Assembly (NCBI GenBank): GCA_944321925.1 | Contig: CALUND010000001.1 | Location: 1 to 64,000 of the forward strand | Direction of reading: 5' to 3' | Source: an uncultured Rikenellaceae bacterium | Lineage (GTDB): Bacteria; Bacteroidota; Bacteroidia; Bacteroidales; Rikenellaceae | Length of the DNA stretch: 64,000 nucleotides | Shown here: positions 45,790-57,706 of the stretch, piece by piece | Numbering within the stretch: position 1 is the stretch's first letter | Layout: every line of letters starts with the position of its first letter | The notes under the pieces: model-generated | Databases searched by the model: none | Seen by the model: only the letters and a program-made list of their open reading frames with translations | What the model was told of the DNA's origin: nothing | Made by a program: the position numbers and the translations under genes

Positions 45790-46884
45790 TCAGTCGAGGA
45801 ATAGGTAGTCGTAGTGGATGAGGGGGCGTAATCCTTTGCGTCCGGCCGTTTGGGCCGCGTGAATGCTGTCGGTCGAGACCTGTCCTACGCCGATCGGTTC
45901 GCCTTCCGGTCCGACGATTCGCACGATGTCGCCGCGGTCGAAATCGCCTTCGACCCGTACGACTCCGATCGGCAGAAGACTCGTTGCCGTCGGCCCGGTA
46001 AGGGCTTCGAGTGCGCCCTGGTTGATATGGATGATTCCTTTGGCGAAACCTTCGCTGTGGGCGATCCATTTTTTTACGCCGGAGACGGGATGCTCCGACG
46101 GGATGAATCGGGTACACGGAACCTCTTTCCCTGCCGCCAGGTCGACCAGAATGCCGTCGCGACGACCGCAGGCAATCACCACCTCGATCCCTTCGGCCGC
46201 CACTTTGCGGGCGATGCGGCTTTTGGTGAGCATGCCTCCACGACCGAACGAAGAGCGCTCCGTACGGATGAAACGGGCAAGGTCCGAGGTTTCGGGATAG
46301 ACCTCCCGGATCAACTGGGCTTCTCCGCTGCCTGGATTGCCGTCGTAGATGCCGTCGATGTTGCTCAGGATGATCAGGGCGTCGGCACCCATCATGGTGG
46401 AGACGAGTCCGGCCAGTTCGTCGTTATCGGTAAACATCAGCTCCGTCACGGAGATCGTGTCGTTCTCGTTCAGAATCGGGATAACCCCGCTTCGCAGCAT
46501 GGTCTCCATGCAATTTTTCTGATTGAGGTAGTGGTCGCGGGTCGAAAGACTCTCCTTGGTAGTCAGAACCTGTCCGCAAACGATGCCCCGTTCACGAAAA
46601 AAATCGTAGTAGCGATTGATCAGTTTGGCTTGTCCAACGGCCGAAAAGAGTTGCCGGGCCGACACGGAGTCGAGTTTGCGTCCGCCGGGCAGTTCGCTGC
46701 GTCCGGCCGCTACGGCTCCCGAAGAGATCACGATGCATTCGATCCCCTCCGCATGAAGCATGGCCAGTTGATCGACCAGCGAGCAGATCCGTGTAATGTC
46801 GAGTGTGCCGTCTTGGCGTGTGAGTACGTTGCTGCCGATCTTGACGACGAGCCGCCTGTAGGGTGATTTTTCTCTCTTTGTCAT
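45790..46884 (-). CDS. proB: Glutamate 5-kinase with PUA domain
   Basis: ProB phosphorylates glutamate, the first and usually proline-inhibited step. The 364-residue protein has an amino-acid-kinase domain ([10 protein letters not shown] near the start, [27 protein letters not shown]) and a C-terminal PUA domain (about 275-364). The ATG at 46884 leaves 7 bases after proC; the longer open frame would overlap proC. Confidence 0.95.
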   Translation of the reverse strand: MTKREKSPYRRLVVKIGSNVLTRQDGTLDITRICSLVDQLAMLHAEGIECIVISSGAVAAGRSELPGGRKLDSVSARQLFSAVGQAKLINRYYDFFRERGIVCGQVLTTKESLSTRDHYLNQKNCMETMLRSGVIPILNENDTISVTELMFTDNDELAGLVSTMMGADALIILSNIDGIYDGNPGSGEAQLIREVYPETSDLARFIRTERSSFGRGGMLTKSRIARKVAAEGIEVVIACGRRDGILVDLAAGKEVPCTRFIPSEHPVSGVKKWIAHSEGFAKGIIHINQGALEALTGPTATSLLPIGVVRVEGDFDRGDIVRIVGPEGEPIGVGQVSTDSIHAAQTAGRKGLRPLIHYDYLFLD

Positions 46885-46891
46885 CTCGCTC

Positions 46892-47686
46892 TTATTTGCT
46901 GGCCAGAAGGCCATTGATTACGGCTGCCGTGAACCCGCTGCGTTCCATTTCGTTTAATCCGCGGATGGTTATGCCTCCCGGGGTGGTAACCTTGTCGATT
47001 TCGGCTTCCGGGTGGTTGCCGCTGGCGGCGAGCAGCGCGGCGGCACCCTTGATGGTCTGCACCACGACACGTTGAGCGTCACCTGCACGCATGCCGAGCT
47101 GTACGCCTCCCTCCGTGGCAGCACGAACGTAGCGCAATGCGTAGGCGATACCGCACGAGGCGAGTGCCATGCCGACTTCGAGCTGTTTTTCATCCACGAT
47201 CATTACTTCGCCCAGTGCGCCGAAAAGCTCCGCAAGGAGATTCTGTTGTTCGGCCGACGCATGTCGCGGAGCGAGGAAGGTCATGCTTTCACCCACCGCA
47301 GCGGCCGTATTGGGTATGGCGCGGAAGAGGGTCGGTTTTGACCGATCGCCATCGGCAACGAGCCATTGCTCCAGTTCGTCGAACGAGATGCCTGCTGCCA
47401 CCGAGACCACGATCTGTTTTTCAAGATCGAGAACCGGTCGTATTTGAATCAGGGTCTCCCGGATGAACCACGGTTTGACGGCAAGTAAAACGATGTCGGC
47501 TCCTTTCACCGCCTCGACGTTGTCGGTTGTGGTGTGGATTTCCGGTCGGGTATTGCGTATTTTTGCGAGTGTCTGTTCGGTGCGTGCCGTGCAGGTGAGT
47601 CGGATGTCGGATGATTTCTCTCCGCTGGTCAGCCCGCGGGCGATGGCACCACCCATGTTTCCTGCTCCGATGATCGTAATTTTCAT
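46892..47686 (-). CDS. proC: Pyrroline-5-carboxylate reductase
   Basis: ProC makes proline from pyrroline-5-carboxylate with NAD(P)H. The 264-residue protein shows the Rossmann motif IIGAGNMGGAIARGL (4-18), LLAVKPWF and the conserved C-terminal dimer helix with TTPGGITIRGLNEME. It is the first gene of the proCBA operon, so the last enzyme of the pathway is made first. It is divergent from eno. Confidence 0.96.
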   Translation of the reverse strand: MKITIIGAGNMGGAIARGLTSGEKSSDIRLTCTARTEQTLAKIRNTRPEIHTTTDNVEAVKGADIVLLAVKPWFIRETLIQIRPVLDLEKQIVVSVAAGISFDELEQWLVADGDRSKPTLFRAIPNTAAAVGESMTFLAPRHASAEQQNLLAELFGALGEVMIVDEKQLEVGMALASCGIAYALRYVRAATEGGVQLGMRAGDAQRVVVQTIKGAAALLAASGNHPEAEIDKVTTPGGITIRGLNEMERSGFTAAVINGLLASK

Positions 47687-47688
47687 AG

Positions 47689-49152
<1,464 letters not shown>

Positions 49153-49175
49153 TTTCTGCGAGATTTCTGCAAGAG

Positions 49176-49209
49176 AAAGGGATCGATCCAAATATGGATC
49201 GATCCCTTT
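49176..49209. terminator. Bidirectional terminator between eno and guaD
   Basis: Fourteen-bp stem AAAGGGATCGATCC/GGATCGATCCCTTT, loop AAATAT, then TTTCTTTT on the + strand. It sits between converging genes. Confidence 0.85.
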
Positions 49210-49331
49210 TCTTTTGCAAGGTCCGGGCGAAAATTGCCGGAATTTTCTGCTGTGATGCCTTGGATGGAGTCTCCTGTTTCCCGATTGTCGTTTCCCGAAT
49301 CGGTTGTGGCAAAGCGTGCGGCCGAAAAGAA

Positions 49332-49799
49332 TCAATACTCTGTCTTGTCGGGTTTGGCCATCCAGGCTTCGAAGGCGCGGATCGCCTCTTTGGAGAGGAG
49401 TCGCTCCGAATGGAGTCTTCTTTGGACGGGATCCTTTTCCAACTCCTGGTAGATGAATGCGTCATCGAATCCGATTCGGGCGGCGTCCTGTTTGTCGTTC
49501 CCGTAATACATTCTGTCGAGGCGGGCCCAGTAGATGGCGCCGAGGCACATGGGGCACGGTTCGCACGAGGTGTAGATTTCGCAACCACTGAGATCGAATG
49601 TGCCGAGTTTTTGGGCTGCAGCCCGGATAGCCGACACTTCGGCATGGGCCGTAGGATCGCAGTCGGGTGTTACCCGGTTGGTCCCTGTGGCAATGATTTC
49701 TCCGTTCCGTGCGATGACCGCACCGAATGGACCTCCTCCTGCAGCAACATTCTCTTCGGAGAGAGTGATTGCCTTACGCATTAGCTCTTCCTTCGTCAT
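49332..49799 (-). CDS. guaD: Guanine deaminase (cytidine-deaminase fold)
   Basis: A 155-residue zinc deaminase converting guanine to xanthine. The zinc ligands are His52 with Glu54 (TAHAEV), Cys82 and Cys85 (CEPCPMC). The segments TSCEPCPMCLGAIYWAR and GFDDAFIYQE closely resemble Bacillus GuaD, and the C-terminal KTEY ending also fits. The ATG at 49799 is chosen; the long upstream extension is not coding. With the secreted nucleoside hydrolase this suggests purine salvage, but the two are far apart. Confidence 0.9.
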   Translation of the reverse strand: MTKEELMRKAITLSEENVAAGGGPFGAVIARNGEIIATGTNRVTPDCDPTAHAEVSAIRAAAQKLGTFDLSGCEIYTSCEPCPMCLGAIYWARLDRMYYGNDKQDAARIGFDDAFIYQELEKDPVQRRLHSERLLSKEAIRAFEAWMAKPDKTEY

Positions 49800-49844
49800 G
49801 GCAGATTTCTTTTTGGTACATATTGTCCCCGTAGGGGTAGTTGT

Positions 49845-49852
49845 CAAATTTA
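49845..49852 (-). promoter_or_regulatory. -7 element for guaD
   Basis: TAAATTTG on the minus strand, 45 bases before the ATG. Confidence 0.55.
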
Positions 49853-49939
49853 CAAAATTTATGCGACATTTCCATGCGCAAATTTCGGGCAAAGTGTTGT
49901 CGGGGAAGGGAGAAAGATGGAGTTGCCCCCCCTCCATAA

Positions 49940-49977
49940 ACTTTTCATGCGGACCGATATTCGGTCCGCATGAAAGT
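49940..49977 (-). terminator. Hairpin after asd
   Basis: Long stem with CATGCGGACCGA and its complement, 22 bases past the asd stop. The downstream side is AAAAGTTT rather than a pure T run. Confidence 0.6.
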
Positions 49978-49999
49978 AGAGCCACATAAGATAGGACCC

Positions 50000-51013
50000 C
50001 TATTTGCCGAGATGACCTTCGCGGATCAGATATTCGGCGATCTGTACGGCATTGAGTGCCGCTCCTTTGCGGATCTGGTCGCTTACACACCAGAAGGTCA
50101 GCCCGTTCGGATTGCTGATGTCGGCACGGATTCGTCCTACGTAGACATCGTCGCAACCGGCAAGGAAGAGCGGCATCGGGTATTTTTTCTCCTGCGGATC
50201 ATCCCAGAGTGTCACGCCTTCGGCCGATGCGAACGCTTCGCGAGCCTCTTCCGGGGTGACGGGCCGTTCCGTCTCCACCCAGACGCTTTCGGAGTGGGCC
50301 CGCATGACGGGTACGCGTACACAGGTGGCGCTGACGGCAATGTCCGAGTGCATGATTTTGCGCGTCTCGTTGTACATCTTCATCTCCTCTTTCGTGTAGC
50401 CGTTGTCGAGGAAGACGTCGACATGGGGAATCACGTTGAAGGCGAGCTGATAAGCAAATTTGCTGACGGTGGGTTCCTTGCCTGCCAGCAACTCCTCGAA
50501 CTGTTTGCCCAGTTCGTCCATGGCGGCTGCTCCTGCACCGCTGGCAGCCTGGTAGGAGGAGACATGAACGCGGCGAATGTGGGAGAGTTTCTCGATTGCC
50601 TGCAGCGCCACTACCATTTGGATGGTGGTGCAGTTGGGGTTGGCGATGACGCCCCGCGGGGGACGAATGGCATCGGTCGGATTGACTTCCGGTACGACAA
50701 GAGGCACGTCTTCATCCATACGGAAGGCACTCGAGTTGTCGATCATGATCGTTCCGTAGCGGGTGATGGTTTTTTCGAAAGTCTTGGAGGTTCCTGCGCC
50801 GGCGCTGACAAAAGCCACATCGATTCCGCGGAAATCGTCATTGTCTTGCAGAAGTTTAACCTTCAGCGGTTTGCCTTTGAACATGTATTCGCGGCCGGCG
50901 CTCCTCTCGGAGCCGAAGAGGACCAGTTCATCGACCGGAAAGTCGCGTTGTTCGAGTATCTTGAGGAACTCCTGTCCCACGGCGCCGCTGGCGCCCACGA
51001 TAGCTGCTCTCAT
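50000..51013 (-). CDS. asd: Aspartate-semialdehyde dehydrogenase
   Basis: Asd makes aspartate semialdehyde for lysine/diaminopimelate, threonine and methionine. The 337-residue protein has the NADP motif [12 protein letters not shown] (6-17), the nucleophile Cys in [10 protein letters not shown] and the HxxxR-type active-site region [11 protein letters not shown]. It lies 29 bases after the PBP1A gene on the same strand, which pairs a peptidoglycan-precursor enzyme with a peptidoglycan polymerase. Confidence 0.95.
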   Translation of the reverse strand: MRAAIVGASGAVGQEFLKILEQRDFPVDELVLFGSERSAGREYMFKGKPLKVKLLQDNDDFRGIDVAFVSAGAGTSKTFEKTITRYGTIMIDNSSAFRMDEDVPLVVPEVNPTDAIRPPRGVIANPNCTTIQMVVALQAIEKLSHIRRVHVSSYQAASGAGAAAMDELGKQFEELLAGKEPTVSKFAYQLAFNVIPHVDVFLDNGYTKEEMKMYNETRKIMHSDIAVSATCVRVPVMRAHSESVWVETERPVTPEEAREAFASAEGVTLWDDPQEKKYPMPLFLAGCDDVYVGRIRADISNPNGLTFWCVSDQIRKGAALNAVQIAEYLIREGHLGK

Positions 51014-51042
51014 AATTTTCTTCAGATGGAATATGGGGTTGT

Positions 51043-53409
51043 TTAGTTAAAAAATTCGTCTTCTTCCTGCGTTTGCGGGGTGGCAGCCGGTTCGTCGTCG
51101 CAGTTATAGGTTACGACGTCGATCGGAACGGCGAATCGGTCGCTTTCAAAGATGCCCAATTGGGGATTGGCATAGACTCGTTTGATAAACTCGCCGTAGA
51201 TTGGCAACGCCAGTACGGATCCTTCGCCCTGTGCGGAACGGTGGACGCTCTGATCCTCGCCGCCGACCCAGGCTCCGGCCACCAGTTTCGGCACGACGCC
51301 TACGAACCATGCATCCCGATTCTCTTGCGAGGTTCCTGTTTTGCCTCCCACTTCGCCTTTCAGTCCGAACATCCAGCGAAGTCGTCCTGCCGTTCCGGAA
51401 TTCACCACGTTTTGCAGCATAGTGAGCATTGTGTAGGCGGTCTGTTCGCTGATGGCGTCGGAAGAGGTCGGTATGAAGGAGGAGATCAGGTTACCTTGTC
51501 GGTCTTCGATGCGGGTAACGAAGATCGGTTCGGTCTGTACGCCCCGGTTGGCAAAGGTGGAGAAGGCTCCGACCAGTTCGAAGAGGGTAACTTCGGAGGT
51601 TCCCAAACAGAGGGCATAGACCGGATCGATGTAGCTGTGAATGCCCATGTTGTGGATAAAGTCGGCCACGGCTTCGGGTTGTTTGGCCTGTTTCATGATC
51701 CAGGCCGAATAGTTGTTCCGGCTGTGGGCGAGACCCCATTTGAGGGGTTTCGGTTCGCCGTCGTACTCCACGCGGCTCGCCTCTTTGGGCGACCACGGTT
51801 CGCCCGAATAGGTCTCGATCGTCACGGGAAGGTTGGGCACCATCGTGCAGGGGTTGTATCCGAGGTGGTCGATGGCAAAGGTGTAGATGAACGGTTTGAT
51901 GGTCGATCCGCACTGCCGTTTCCCCTGTTTGACCATGTCGTACTTGAAGTACTTGAAATTGGGACCTCCGACATAGGCCTTCACATAGCCTGTTTGCGGT
52001 TCGATGGCGATGAACGAGGCGCGCAGGATCCGTTTGTGGTGCAGGATGGAGTCTCGCGGGGTCATCACCGTGTCGCGTTCGCCCTTGTAGGTGAAAACCT
52101 TCATCGGGACCGGCACGTTGAAGGCTGCCTTGATCTGGTTGTCGCTCGCTCCGGCATTTTTCATGGCACGGTAACGGTCCGAATAACGCATGGCGTTCCA
52201 GATGATCTTCTCCACGCGGTCGGGCGGCGTATTCTGAAAGAGAACCTTCGTACGGAAATACTGGGCATCCATGGCCGGTTGGATCGACTCTTCCATCTGC
52301 TTCTGCACCGCCTCTTCGGCATAGGTCTGCATGACGGAGTTGATCGTGGTGTAGATTTTCAAGCCGTCCCGGTAAATGTTGTAGGGTGTTCCGTCGGCTT
52401 TCTGGTTCTTCTCGCACCATCCGTAGAGCGGATTCTCCTCCCACCGTTGCAGTTCGTACTCGTAATCCCAGTCGTTGGCATAGTGGCGTCGGACCGGTCG
52501 CGAGGCGGTCATCGTCTGCCGAAGCATCTCGCGGAAATAGGTTCCGCTTCCCTCGTTGTGAGAGATCGGTTTATAGTCGAGTTTAATCGGTATCGCCTGC
52601 AGCGAGTCGCATTGTGCCCGGGTAAGGTATCCGTTGCCGCGCATGCGGTCGAGCACTGTATTGCGACGGTTGAGCGACCGTTCCGGATTGCGCACGGGGC
52701 TGTATTTGGTCGGAGCATTGACTACGCCGACCAACAGAGCCGCCTCTTCCACCGAGAGATCGGCCGGTTCCTTGTTGAAAAAGGTGTGCGCTGCCGATTT
52801 GATTCCGAAGGCGTTGCTTCCATAGGCCACCGTGTTCAGGTACATGGAGATGATCTCCTCTTTCGTGTAATTGTATTCGAGTTTGACGGCGGTGATCCAC
52901 TCTTTGAATTTGGCCAGGACCAGTTTCCCCGTACGGGCAAGAGAGGAGCGATAGAGTGTGGTATCGCGGGGGAAGAGGTTTTTGGCGAGCTGTTGGGTGA
53001 TGGTGCTGCCTCCACCCTGGCTGCGGTTACCGAGGGCGAGGGTCTTGACGCCGACACGTGCCAACGAGATGAAATCGATGCCCGAATGGGAGTAGAACCG
53101 GCTGTCTTCCGTGGAGACAAGGGCCGCGACGAGGGCTGGCGACAGTTCGTCATAGGTGACGTACGACCGGTTCTGGATGAAGAAGGAGCCGATCAGTTTG
53201 CCATCTTCCGAGTAGATTTCGGTGGCGATGTTGCTTTTGGGATTTTCCAGCTCTTCGAACGAGGGCAGTTTCCCGAAGGCGCCCAGAGCCGTCAGCCCAA
53301 GCATGAAGAATACGAGAACAAACGGGGCCGCCACAATGATCCAGAACCATTTGACGGCTTTCGGGGTTTTCAGTTTGTCGATGAATCGTTCGCTCGTTTT
53401 GTTGTGCAT
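51043..53409 (-). CDS. Penicillin-binding protein 1A-type bifunctional synthase
   Basis: A 788-residue class A PBP. Residues 1-20 are cytosolic, with one membrane helix at about 22-45. The glycosyltransferase 51 domain (about 60-240) has [12 protein letters not shown] and [14 protein letters not shown]. The transpeptidase domain has the SxxK motif in GSTIKPF, SxN in SRNNYS and KTGTS near the C-terminus; the intact motifs indicate activity. It polymerises and crosslinks peptidoglycan. The ATG at 53409 is chosen over an upstream frame extension. Confidence 0.95.
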   Translation of the reverse strand: MHNKTSERFIDKLKTPKAVKWFWIIVAAPFVLVFFMLGLTALGAFGKLPSFEELENPKSNIATEIYSEDGKLIGSFFIQNRSYVTYDELSPALVAALVSTEDSRFYSHSGIDFISLARVGVKTLALGNRSQGGGSTITQQLAKNLFPRDTTLYRSSLARTGKLVLAKFKEWITAVKLEYNYTKEEIISMYLNTVAYGSNAFGIKSAAHTFFNKEPADLSVEEAALLVGVVNAPTKYSPVRNPERSLNRRNTVLDRMRGNGYLTRAQCDSLQAIPIKLDYKPISHNEGSGTYFREMLRQTMTASRPVRRHYANDWDYEYELQRWEENPLYGWCEKNQKADGTPYNIYRDGLKIYTTINSVMQTYAEEAVQKQMEESIQPAMDAQYFRTKVLFQNTPPDRVEKIIWNAMRYSDRYRAMKNAGASDNQIKAAFNVPVPMKVFTYKGERDTVMTPRDSILHHKRILRASFIAIEPQTGYVKAYVGGPNFKYFKYDMVKQGKRQCGSTIKPFIYTFAIDHLGYNPCTMVPNLPVTIETYSGEPWSPKEASRVEYDGEPKPLKWGLAHSRNNYSAWIMKQAKQPEAVADFIHNMGIHSYIDPVYALCLGTSEVTLFELVGAFSTFANRGVQTEPIFVTRIEDRQGNLISSFIPTSSDAISEQTAYTMLTMLQNVVNSGTAGRLRWMFGLKGEVGGKTGTSQENRDAWFVGVVPKLVAGAWVGGEDQSVHRSAQGEGSVLALPIYGEFIKRVYANPQLGIFESDRFAVPIDVVTYNCDDEPAATPQTQEEDEFFN

Positions 53410-53433
53410 GTCGATCGGATTGCGCCTTTGCGG

Positions 53434-53441
53434 CAAAGGTA
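53434..53441 (-). promoter_or_regulatory. -7 element for the PBP1A-asd unit
   Basis: TACCTTTG on the minus strand, 24 bases before the ATG. Confidence 0.65.
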
Positions 53442-53583
53442 CGACCTTTTACCGAAAATAACGCATGCGTGTTACAAATATTTTAACCGGATGAAAGAGC
53501 TACAACGAATGGTGCTCGGATTGTTAAAAAATACCCGTGGCGAAGGGGTCTGATCCGAAAGGTTTCAACGGTGGGGAGAAGGA

Positions 53584-56439
53584 TCAGATCGGGAGGTCGA
53601 TGCTGAAAAGAGCCACCACGCCTTTCCGGTCGCTCGGTTTGGCGATCGAAACCTCCACGGTGGCATTGGAGGCGGCCGGCATACGGAACAGGTTGATGTC
53701 GAAGAGAAGTCCGCCACCCCATGAGGTAAGGGTGTGCCACGAGGAACGGAAATCTTGGTAGCGGGAGTAATCGAACCAGAGGTTCAGGCGGATACGTTTG
53801 AAATAGAGTATCGATGGGATGCCTCCGTCGGGATAGCAGAGCGGGAATTGATAATCGGCAGAAACGGCCGCATAGCGCTGACTGCTGAAGTTGTAGTCCG
53901 CTCCACGGGGGAATACCTCTTTGATGCGGTAGGCGTAGGTTCCCCGTCCGAAGACCTGTTGGTAACCTGTGCGGAGTGTGAGGCTGTGGTGTTGTGCCAC
54001 GCCCGGAAGGTATCCGCGCGCATAAAGGCTATAGATCGGTCGGAACCCTTTGTTGAAAGGGTTTCCCGCAATGCTCGCCTTGAACGCGTAGCCCCATCGC
54101 GGCAGAAAATCGCGATAGGCCATGCGGGCCTGTTCGGCATATTGAATCGATCCCGCTAAGCGGTGGACACCGCGGTGAAAACTTCCGTTCGCATATCGCA
54201 ATCCGTTGGTATAGTAGTAGTCGACCGAAGGGGTCAGGTAACGCAGCCGATAGCCGGAACTGAGGTTGATCGGTTGATAGATCTGCAGGCTGAGATCGTA
54301 AAAACGTTTCAATTTGGGTGTCTCGGTAACTGTTCCCGGACTGTATACGATCTGGCGACCGCCTCCGTAATGGGTCTGCAGGTTGATGTGGGGCCCCAAC
54401 CCGGAGTAGTCGATGCCTAAAGTCACTTGCGATCCTGTTTTTCGGTTCCAGCCGTAGGAGGCGTAGGTGGTCATGGATGAGAGCAGGTTCTGCGACATCA
54501 CCGTTACGCCTGCGTTGAGCGAAAAGTCGAGCTCGGGAATGATGGTGGAGGGGTTGAATTCGAACGGGGCCCAGCTATGGAACGAAAATAGATTCAACCC
54601 GGTCCGGTAACGTTTCGGCGGAGTCTTTTGTTCGCAGGCGGCGTAATCCGACGGGGTAAAGCGAACGGTATCGATATTGATGACAGGCCACGGTTTGCGC
54701 GGGGGATTGACCCGATCGATCGGAAGCGTACGCGACTCCTGTACGACCCGGTTTTCGCCCGATTGGGTGGCAAGCAGATATCCCTTTTGGTTGTAGGTGG
54801 TGAGTACGATTTGCCGGCCGGACGAGTCGGAAGCGGGCGAGAAGGAGCCATAGTGCGATTCGCTGAGCCGATATTCGGTTCCGGTTTTCAGGTCGTAGGC
54901 GTGGGCCTCGTCCTTGCCGGAGACGATGGACCCGAAATAGAGCAGTCCGCCCGATGCCCGCAACGAACTGATTGTGATGTGTCGGGGCAGGGTCAGGAGC
55001 CGGAACGTACCGGCGGATGGATCGGCGGTCCCGAGCCACATTCCTCCGTCGCTCAGCCCGATGAAGTAGAGCGAACGGGTCTTGTCGTCCCAGGCAAGTC
55101 CGTGTACCTCCACGGTGTCGGGCATTGTCAGCGAACCTTGTTGCGCGGTAAGGCCCTCCACGATGCGATAACGTCCCGTGTAGTCGTATTCCACGTAGGC
55201 CAGTCCCTCTTTGTCCATGGGGGTCGGATAGAGGATTTGGGCTTCGCTCCGAACGGTGTGCGGACGAGCTCTTTTTTCGGTGAGGTCGATCCAGCAGAGG
55301 GTGGAGTTGACCCGTTCGCTCCAGGTTGTGCTTTGTCGGTATTCGGTCCAGTAGAGCCTGTTGCCGCTCAAGGCGGGCCGGGTGTTGAAACTTCCGATGT
55401 AGGCGATGCGGCGTTCTGCCCCGGTGCGGGCGTCGACGGAGACGATGCGATAGGGTCGGTCGTAGTCGTTTTTGAAGGCAATGATCGTCGAGTCGTTGAG
55501 AAATTGGGGGTGGCTGTAGGTCGTATAGGAGGTAATCGGTGTGGGGAGTATTTCGGTCGTGTTGCGGACGGGAGGCAGGTTATCCCAGAAATTGTTCAGA
55601 TCGCGGAACGTATTGCGGAAAATCTCGAGGGTGGAGGTGTTGTAGAATCTTTTGAGAGCGATGCTGTGGGGGACGATGAAATAGGGATGCTCCGCTGCAT
55701 ACCGGGTTACACGGTCCCAGATGAAGGTGTCGTAGTGGTTCCAGCACCATTGCACCATCTGGTAGCCGAGGGCGTAGTGATCGGGGACGTAGTCTTTGAA
55801 CGAGCCGCAAAACCACTTGTCAGCAGCATAACGGCGGCTGCCCACATCGCCTATGGCACGGTACCCCATCGAGAAGGAGGGCTGGAGAGCGCGGCCGAAG
55901 GAGCTCATTTCGGTCTCCATCATGACGGCGTCGCCCTCGATGAACCACAAGGGCAGAAGAGCCAGACCGACGAAAGCGCCCTGTTGTCCGAAGATCCAGT
56001 TCAGGACCCGGACGAAGCCCCGATTGACGTTGTTATACTGTACGTTGTGGCGGTATTCATGGGCGGCGAGCTGTTTGAGCCACGGCTCGGAATAGGTCTC
56101 TGCGGGAGGGACGGCGATGAGTTCAATTCGTTTGGGAGCCCACATGACGATGCCGTTCGAAGATAGATTCTGGGTGTGGAGGATGACCGGCGAAAACATT
56201 GTCCCGAAACGAAAGCCGTAGGAGATCGAAGGACGTACGGCGTCGAAATAGAATTGCGCCCGACGGGCGTTCCACGAGAAAGTGTCGGGGAAAATGAAAC
56301 GGTTGTATTCCGTGCGTACGTTGTCCCAGCGGATCGAGGCGGGGGAGTTTCCCCAACTGTAATATTGCGCGTCGGCATCGTGGGGCAGCATGAAAAATGC
56401 GGCCAGCAGAACGAATATGATTTTGAATCGACCCAACAC
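53584..56439 (-). CDS. Predicted surface metallopeptidase with beta-propeller and C-terminal beta-barrel
   Basis: A 951-residue exported protein of no family I can name. The signal peptide is at 1-24. A metallopeptidase-like domain (about 30-280) contains HEYRH at 127-131 and WFIEGDA with Glu168, the HExxH...E layout of gluzincin (peptidase-MA-like) enzymes. A middle region of repeated beta-strand blocks (about 300-590, for example YSHPQFLNDSTII, RPALSGNRLYWTEYR) looks like a TolB/WD40-type propeller. The last 330 residues alternate aromatic strands and end FSIDLPI, like an outer-membrane barrel. The start is GTG at 56439; an ATG inside the signal peptide is worse. It lies 8 bases after the YciH gene. 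Confidence 0.75.
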   Translation of the reverse strand: MLGRFKIIFVLLAAFFMLPHDADAQYYSWGNSPASIRWDNVRTEYNRFIFPDTFSWNARRAQFYFDAVRPSISYGFRFGTMFSPVILHTQNLSSNGIVMWAPKRIELIAVPPAETYSEPWLKQLAAHEYRHNVQYNNVNRGFVRVLNWIFGQQGAFVGLALLPLWFIEGDAVMMETEMSSFGRALQPSFSMGYRAIGDVGSRRYAADKWFCGSFKDYVPDHYALGYQMVQWCWNHYDTFIWDRVTRYAAEHPYFIVPHSIALKRFYNTSTLEIFRNTFRDLNNFWDNLPPVRNTTEILPTPITSYTTYSHPQFLNDSTIIAFKNDYDRPYRIVSVDARTGAERRIAYIGSFNTRPALSGNRLYWTEYRQSTTWSERVNSTLCWIDLTEKRARPHTVRSEAQILYPTPMDKEGLAYVEYDYTGRYRIVEGLTAQQGSLTMPDTVEVHGLAWDDKTRSLYFIGLSDGGMWLGTADPSAGTFRLLTLPRHITISSLRASGGLLYFGSIVSGKDEAHAYDLKTGTEYRLSESHYGSFSPASDSSGRQIVLTTYNQKGYLLATQSGENRVVQESRTLPIDRVNPPRKPWPVINIDTVRFTPSDYAACEQKTPPKRYRTGLNLFSFHSWAPFEFNPSTIIPELDFSLNAGVTVMSQNLLSSMTTYASYGWNRKTGSQVTLGIDYSGLGPHINLQTHYGGGRQIVYSPGTVTETPKLKRFYDLSLQIYQPINLSSGYRLRYLTPSVDYYYTNGLRYANGSFHRGVHRLAGSIQYAEQARMAYRDFLPRWGYAFKASIAGNPFNKGFRPIYSLYARGYLPGVAQHHSLTLRTGYQQVFGRGTYAYRIKEVFPRGADYNFSSQRYAAVSADYQFPLCYPDGGIPSILYFKRIRLNLWFDYSRYQDFRSSWHTLTSWGGGLLFDINLFRMPAASNATVEVSIAKPSDRKGVVALFSIDLPI

Positions 56440-56447
56440 GTTGCCCG

Positions 56448-56789
56448 TTACACTTTTTTTGCCCGATATCCGTCGGCCAGCAGCAATTCGGTGACCCGGT
56501 CGCGGAAATCGCCCTGAATGATGATTTCACCCTCCTTGGCCGAGCCGCCAACCCCGCAGCGGCTCTTCAGTTTTTTCGCCAAGGCGGCCAGGTCTTCGGG
56601 CGAGCCGACGAATCCTTTTACGAGAGTAACCTGTTTCCCGCCGCGCTGTTTGCGGTCGAGCCACACGCGAAGTTGTTGTTGGGCCGGCGGCAAGGTCTCG
56701 ACGACCTTTTTCTCTTCGGTTTGATAGACGAAGTCGGGATTGGTGGAGTAGACCATGCCGAGGCGTGCTTTCCAGTCGTTGTTGCTCAT
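56448..56789 (-). CDS. yciH: SUI1/YciH translation-factor-like protein
   Basis: A 113-residue eIF1/SUI1-fold protein. The conserved core is [37 protein letters not shown], here split over residues 48-85, followed by [12 protein letters not shown]. In E. coli YciH affects start-site fidelity; the role in Bacteroidetes is not established. The ATG at 56789 follows its promoter closely. The large surface-peptidase gene begins 8 bases after its stop. Confidence 0.92.
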   Translation of the reverse strand: MSNNDWKARLGMVYSTNPDFVYQTEEKKVVETLPPAQQQLRVWLDRKQRGGKQVTLVKGFVGSPEDLAALAKKLKSRCGVGGSAKEGEIIIQGDFRDRVTELLLADGYRAKKV

Positions 56790-56816
56790 GGCGGAACAAG
56801 TTTGTCGATTCACCTG

Positions 56817-56846
56817 CAAAGATAGTGCAAGTGGTGGAAAAATCAA
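56817..56846 (-). promoter_or_regulatory. Promoter for yciH and the surface peptidase gene
   Basis: TATCTTTG at 56817-56824 and TTG at 56844-56846 on the minus strand, 19-base spacer. Confidence 0.7.
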
Positions 56847-57000
56847 TCGGTCAGGAGGTCGCGTCGGCCCGATCCAGCGCGATAACGGAACAGGAGTTCG
56901 ATCGGCCGATGAAAAACTCCCTTCGGCTGTCGCAGCGTGGTACGTTGTTTGTGAAAAGGATAGCGGGAAAAACAGTTTAACCAAAAAAACGGATGAATCT

Positions 57001-57636
57001 ATGAAAAAATGTCGGCTATTTCTACTATGTGCGGGGATCATGGCGTTGGCGGCTTGTTCGGGCCCGAAAGAGTGGACTCCGCAGCAACGCGAGCAGATGC
57101 GCGAGCAGTTGAGAGCCTATCGTGAATGGGCTTACCTGCAGAATCTGAACGACTCGGAGTACATGCTTTTCTCGGACAATGTGGCCGGGACGCTCGAGAT
57201 CGCTTATCCCAACTACACGGTTTTCGTCGCGATGCCGGGCATGAACGACACGGTTTCGAGCGTGGTGATCACGCAGATCGTACAGGACATCACCACCGAT
57301 GCACGCAACATGCGGCACCTCTTCCCCTACGACTATCTGAAGTCCCGCGGCATATTGCCGGACGGAATGAACCGCGATCAGCTCAAAGCCTATTATCAGT
57401 GTCTGGCCAACAAGATCAATAACGGCTACGTCTCCATGGAGGGCTTCCTGTGGGCTGCGATGCAGAACAACATCGACTCTACCGTCGTGGGACAGCTTCA
57501 GCGGCAATGCGCCCAGGAGCTTTCGCTGGATATGATGAAGGATAAGCAGAAAAAAGAGGGCGAAAAAATGGACCGGAAACAGAACGAGGTCAAAAAAGAG
57601 GTGAAGAAAGAGGAGCGGAAAGAGAATAAAAAATAG
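57001..57636 (+). CDS. Lipoprotein with a long charged C-terminal tail, unknown function
   Basis: A 211-residue predicted lipoprotein with the lipobox LAAC at 16-19 and Ser-Gly after the Cys. The body (about 25-180) is mostly helical and moderately conserved in appearance, with no motif I know. The last 35 residues are almost entirely Lys, Glu, Gln, Asp and Arg, predicted as a free helix or disordered tail. The ATG at 57001 gives the signal sequence; the longer upstream frame does not. It may face the periplasm or the surface. Confidence 0.75.
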   Translation: MKKCRLFLLCAGIMALAACSGPKEWTPQQREQMREQLRAYREWAYLQNLNDSEYMLFSDNVAGTLEIAYPNYTVFVAMPGMNDTVSSVVITQIVQDITTDARNMRHLFPYDYLKSRGILPDGMNRDQLKAYYQCLANKINNGYVSMEGFLWAAMQNNIDSTVVGQLQRQCAQELSLDMMKDKQKKEGEKMDRKQNEVKKEVKKEERKENKK

Positions 57637-57706
57637 CTCCACTCGCTATCCGGAATCGGATCGGCGGATGCTGCGTTGCGGTGTCCGCCTTTTTTGTTGC
57701 GAGCGT

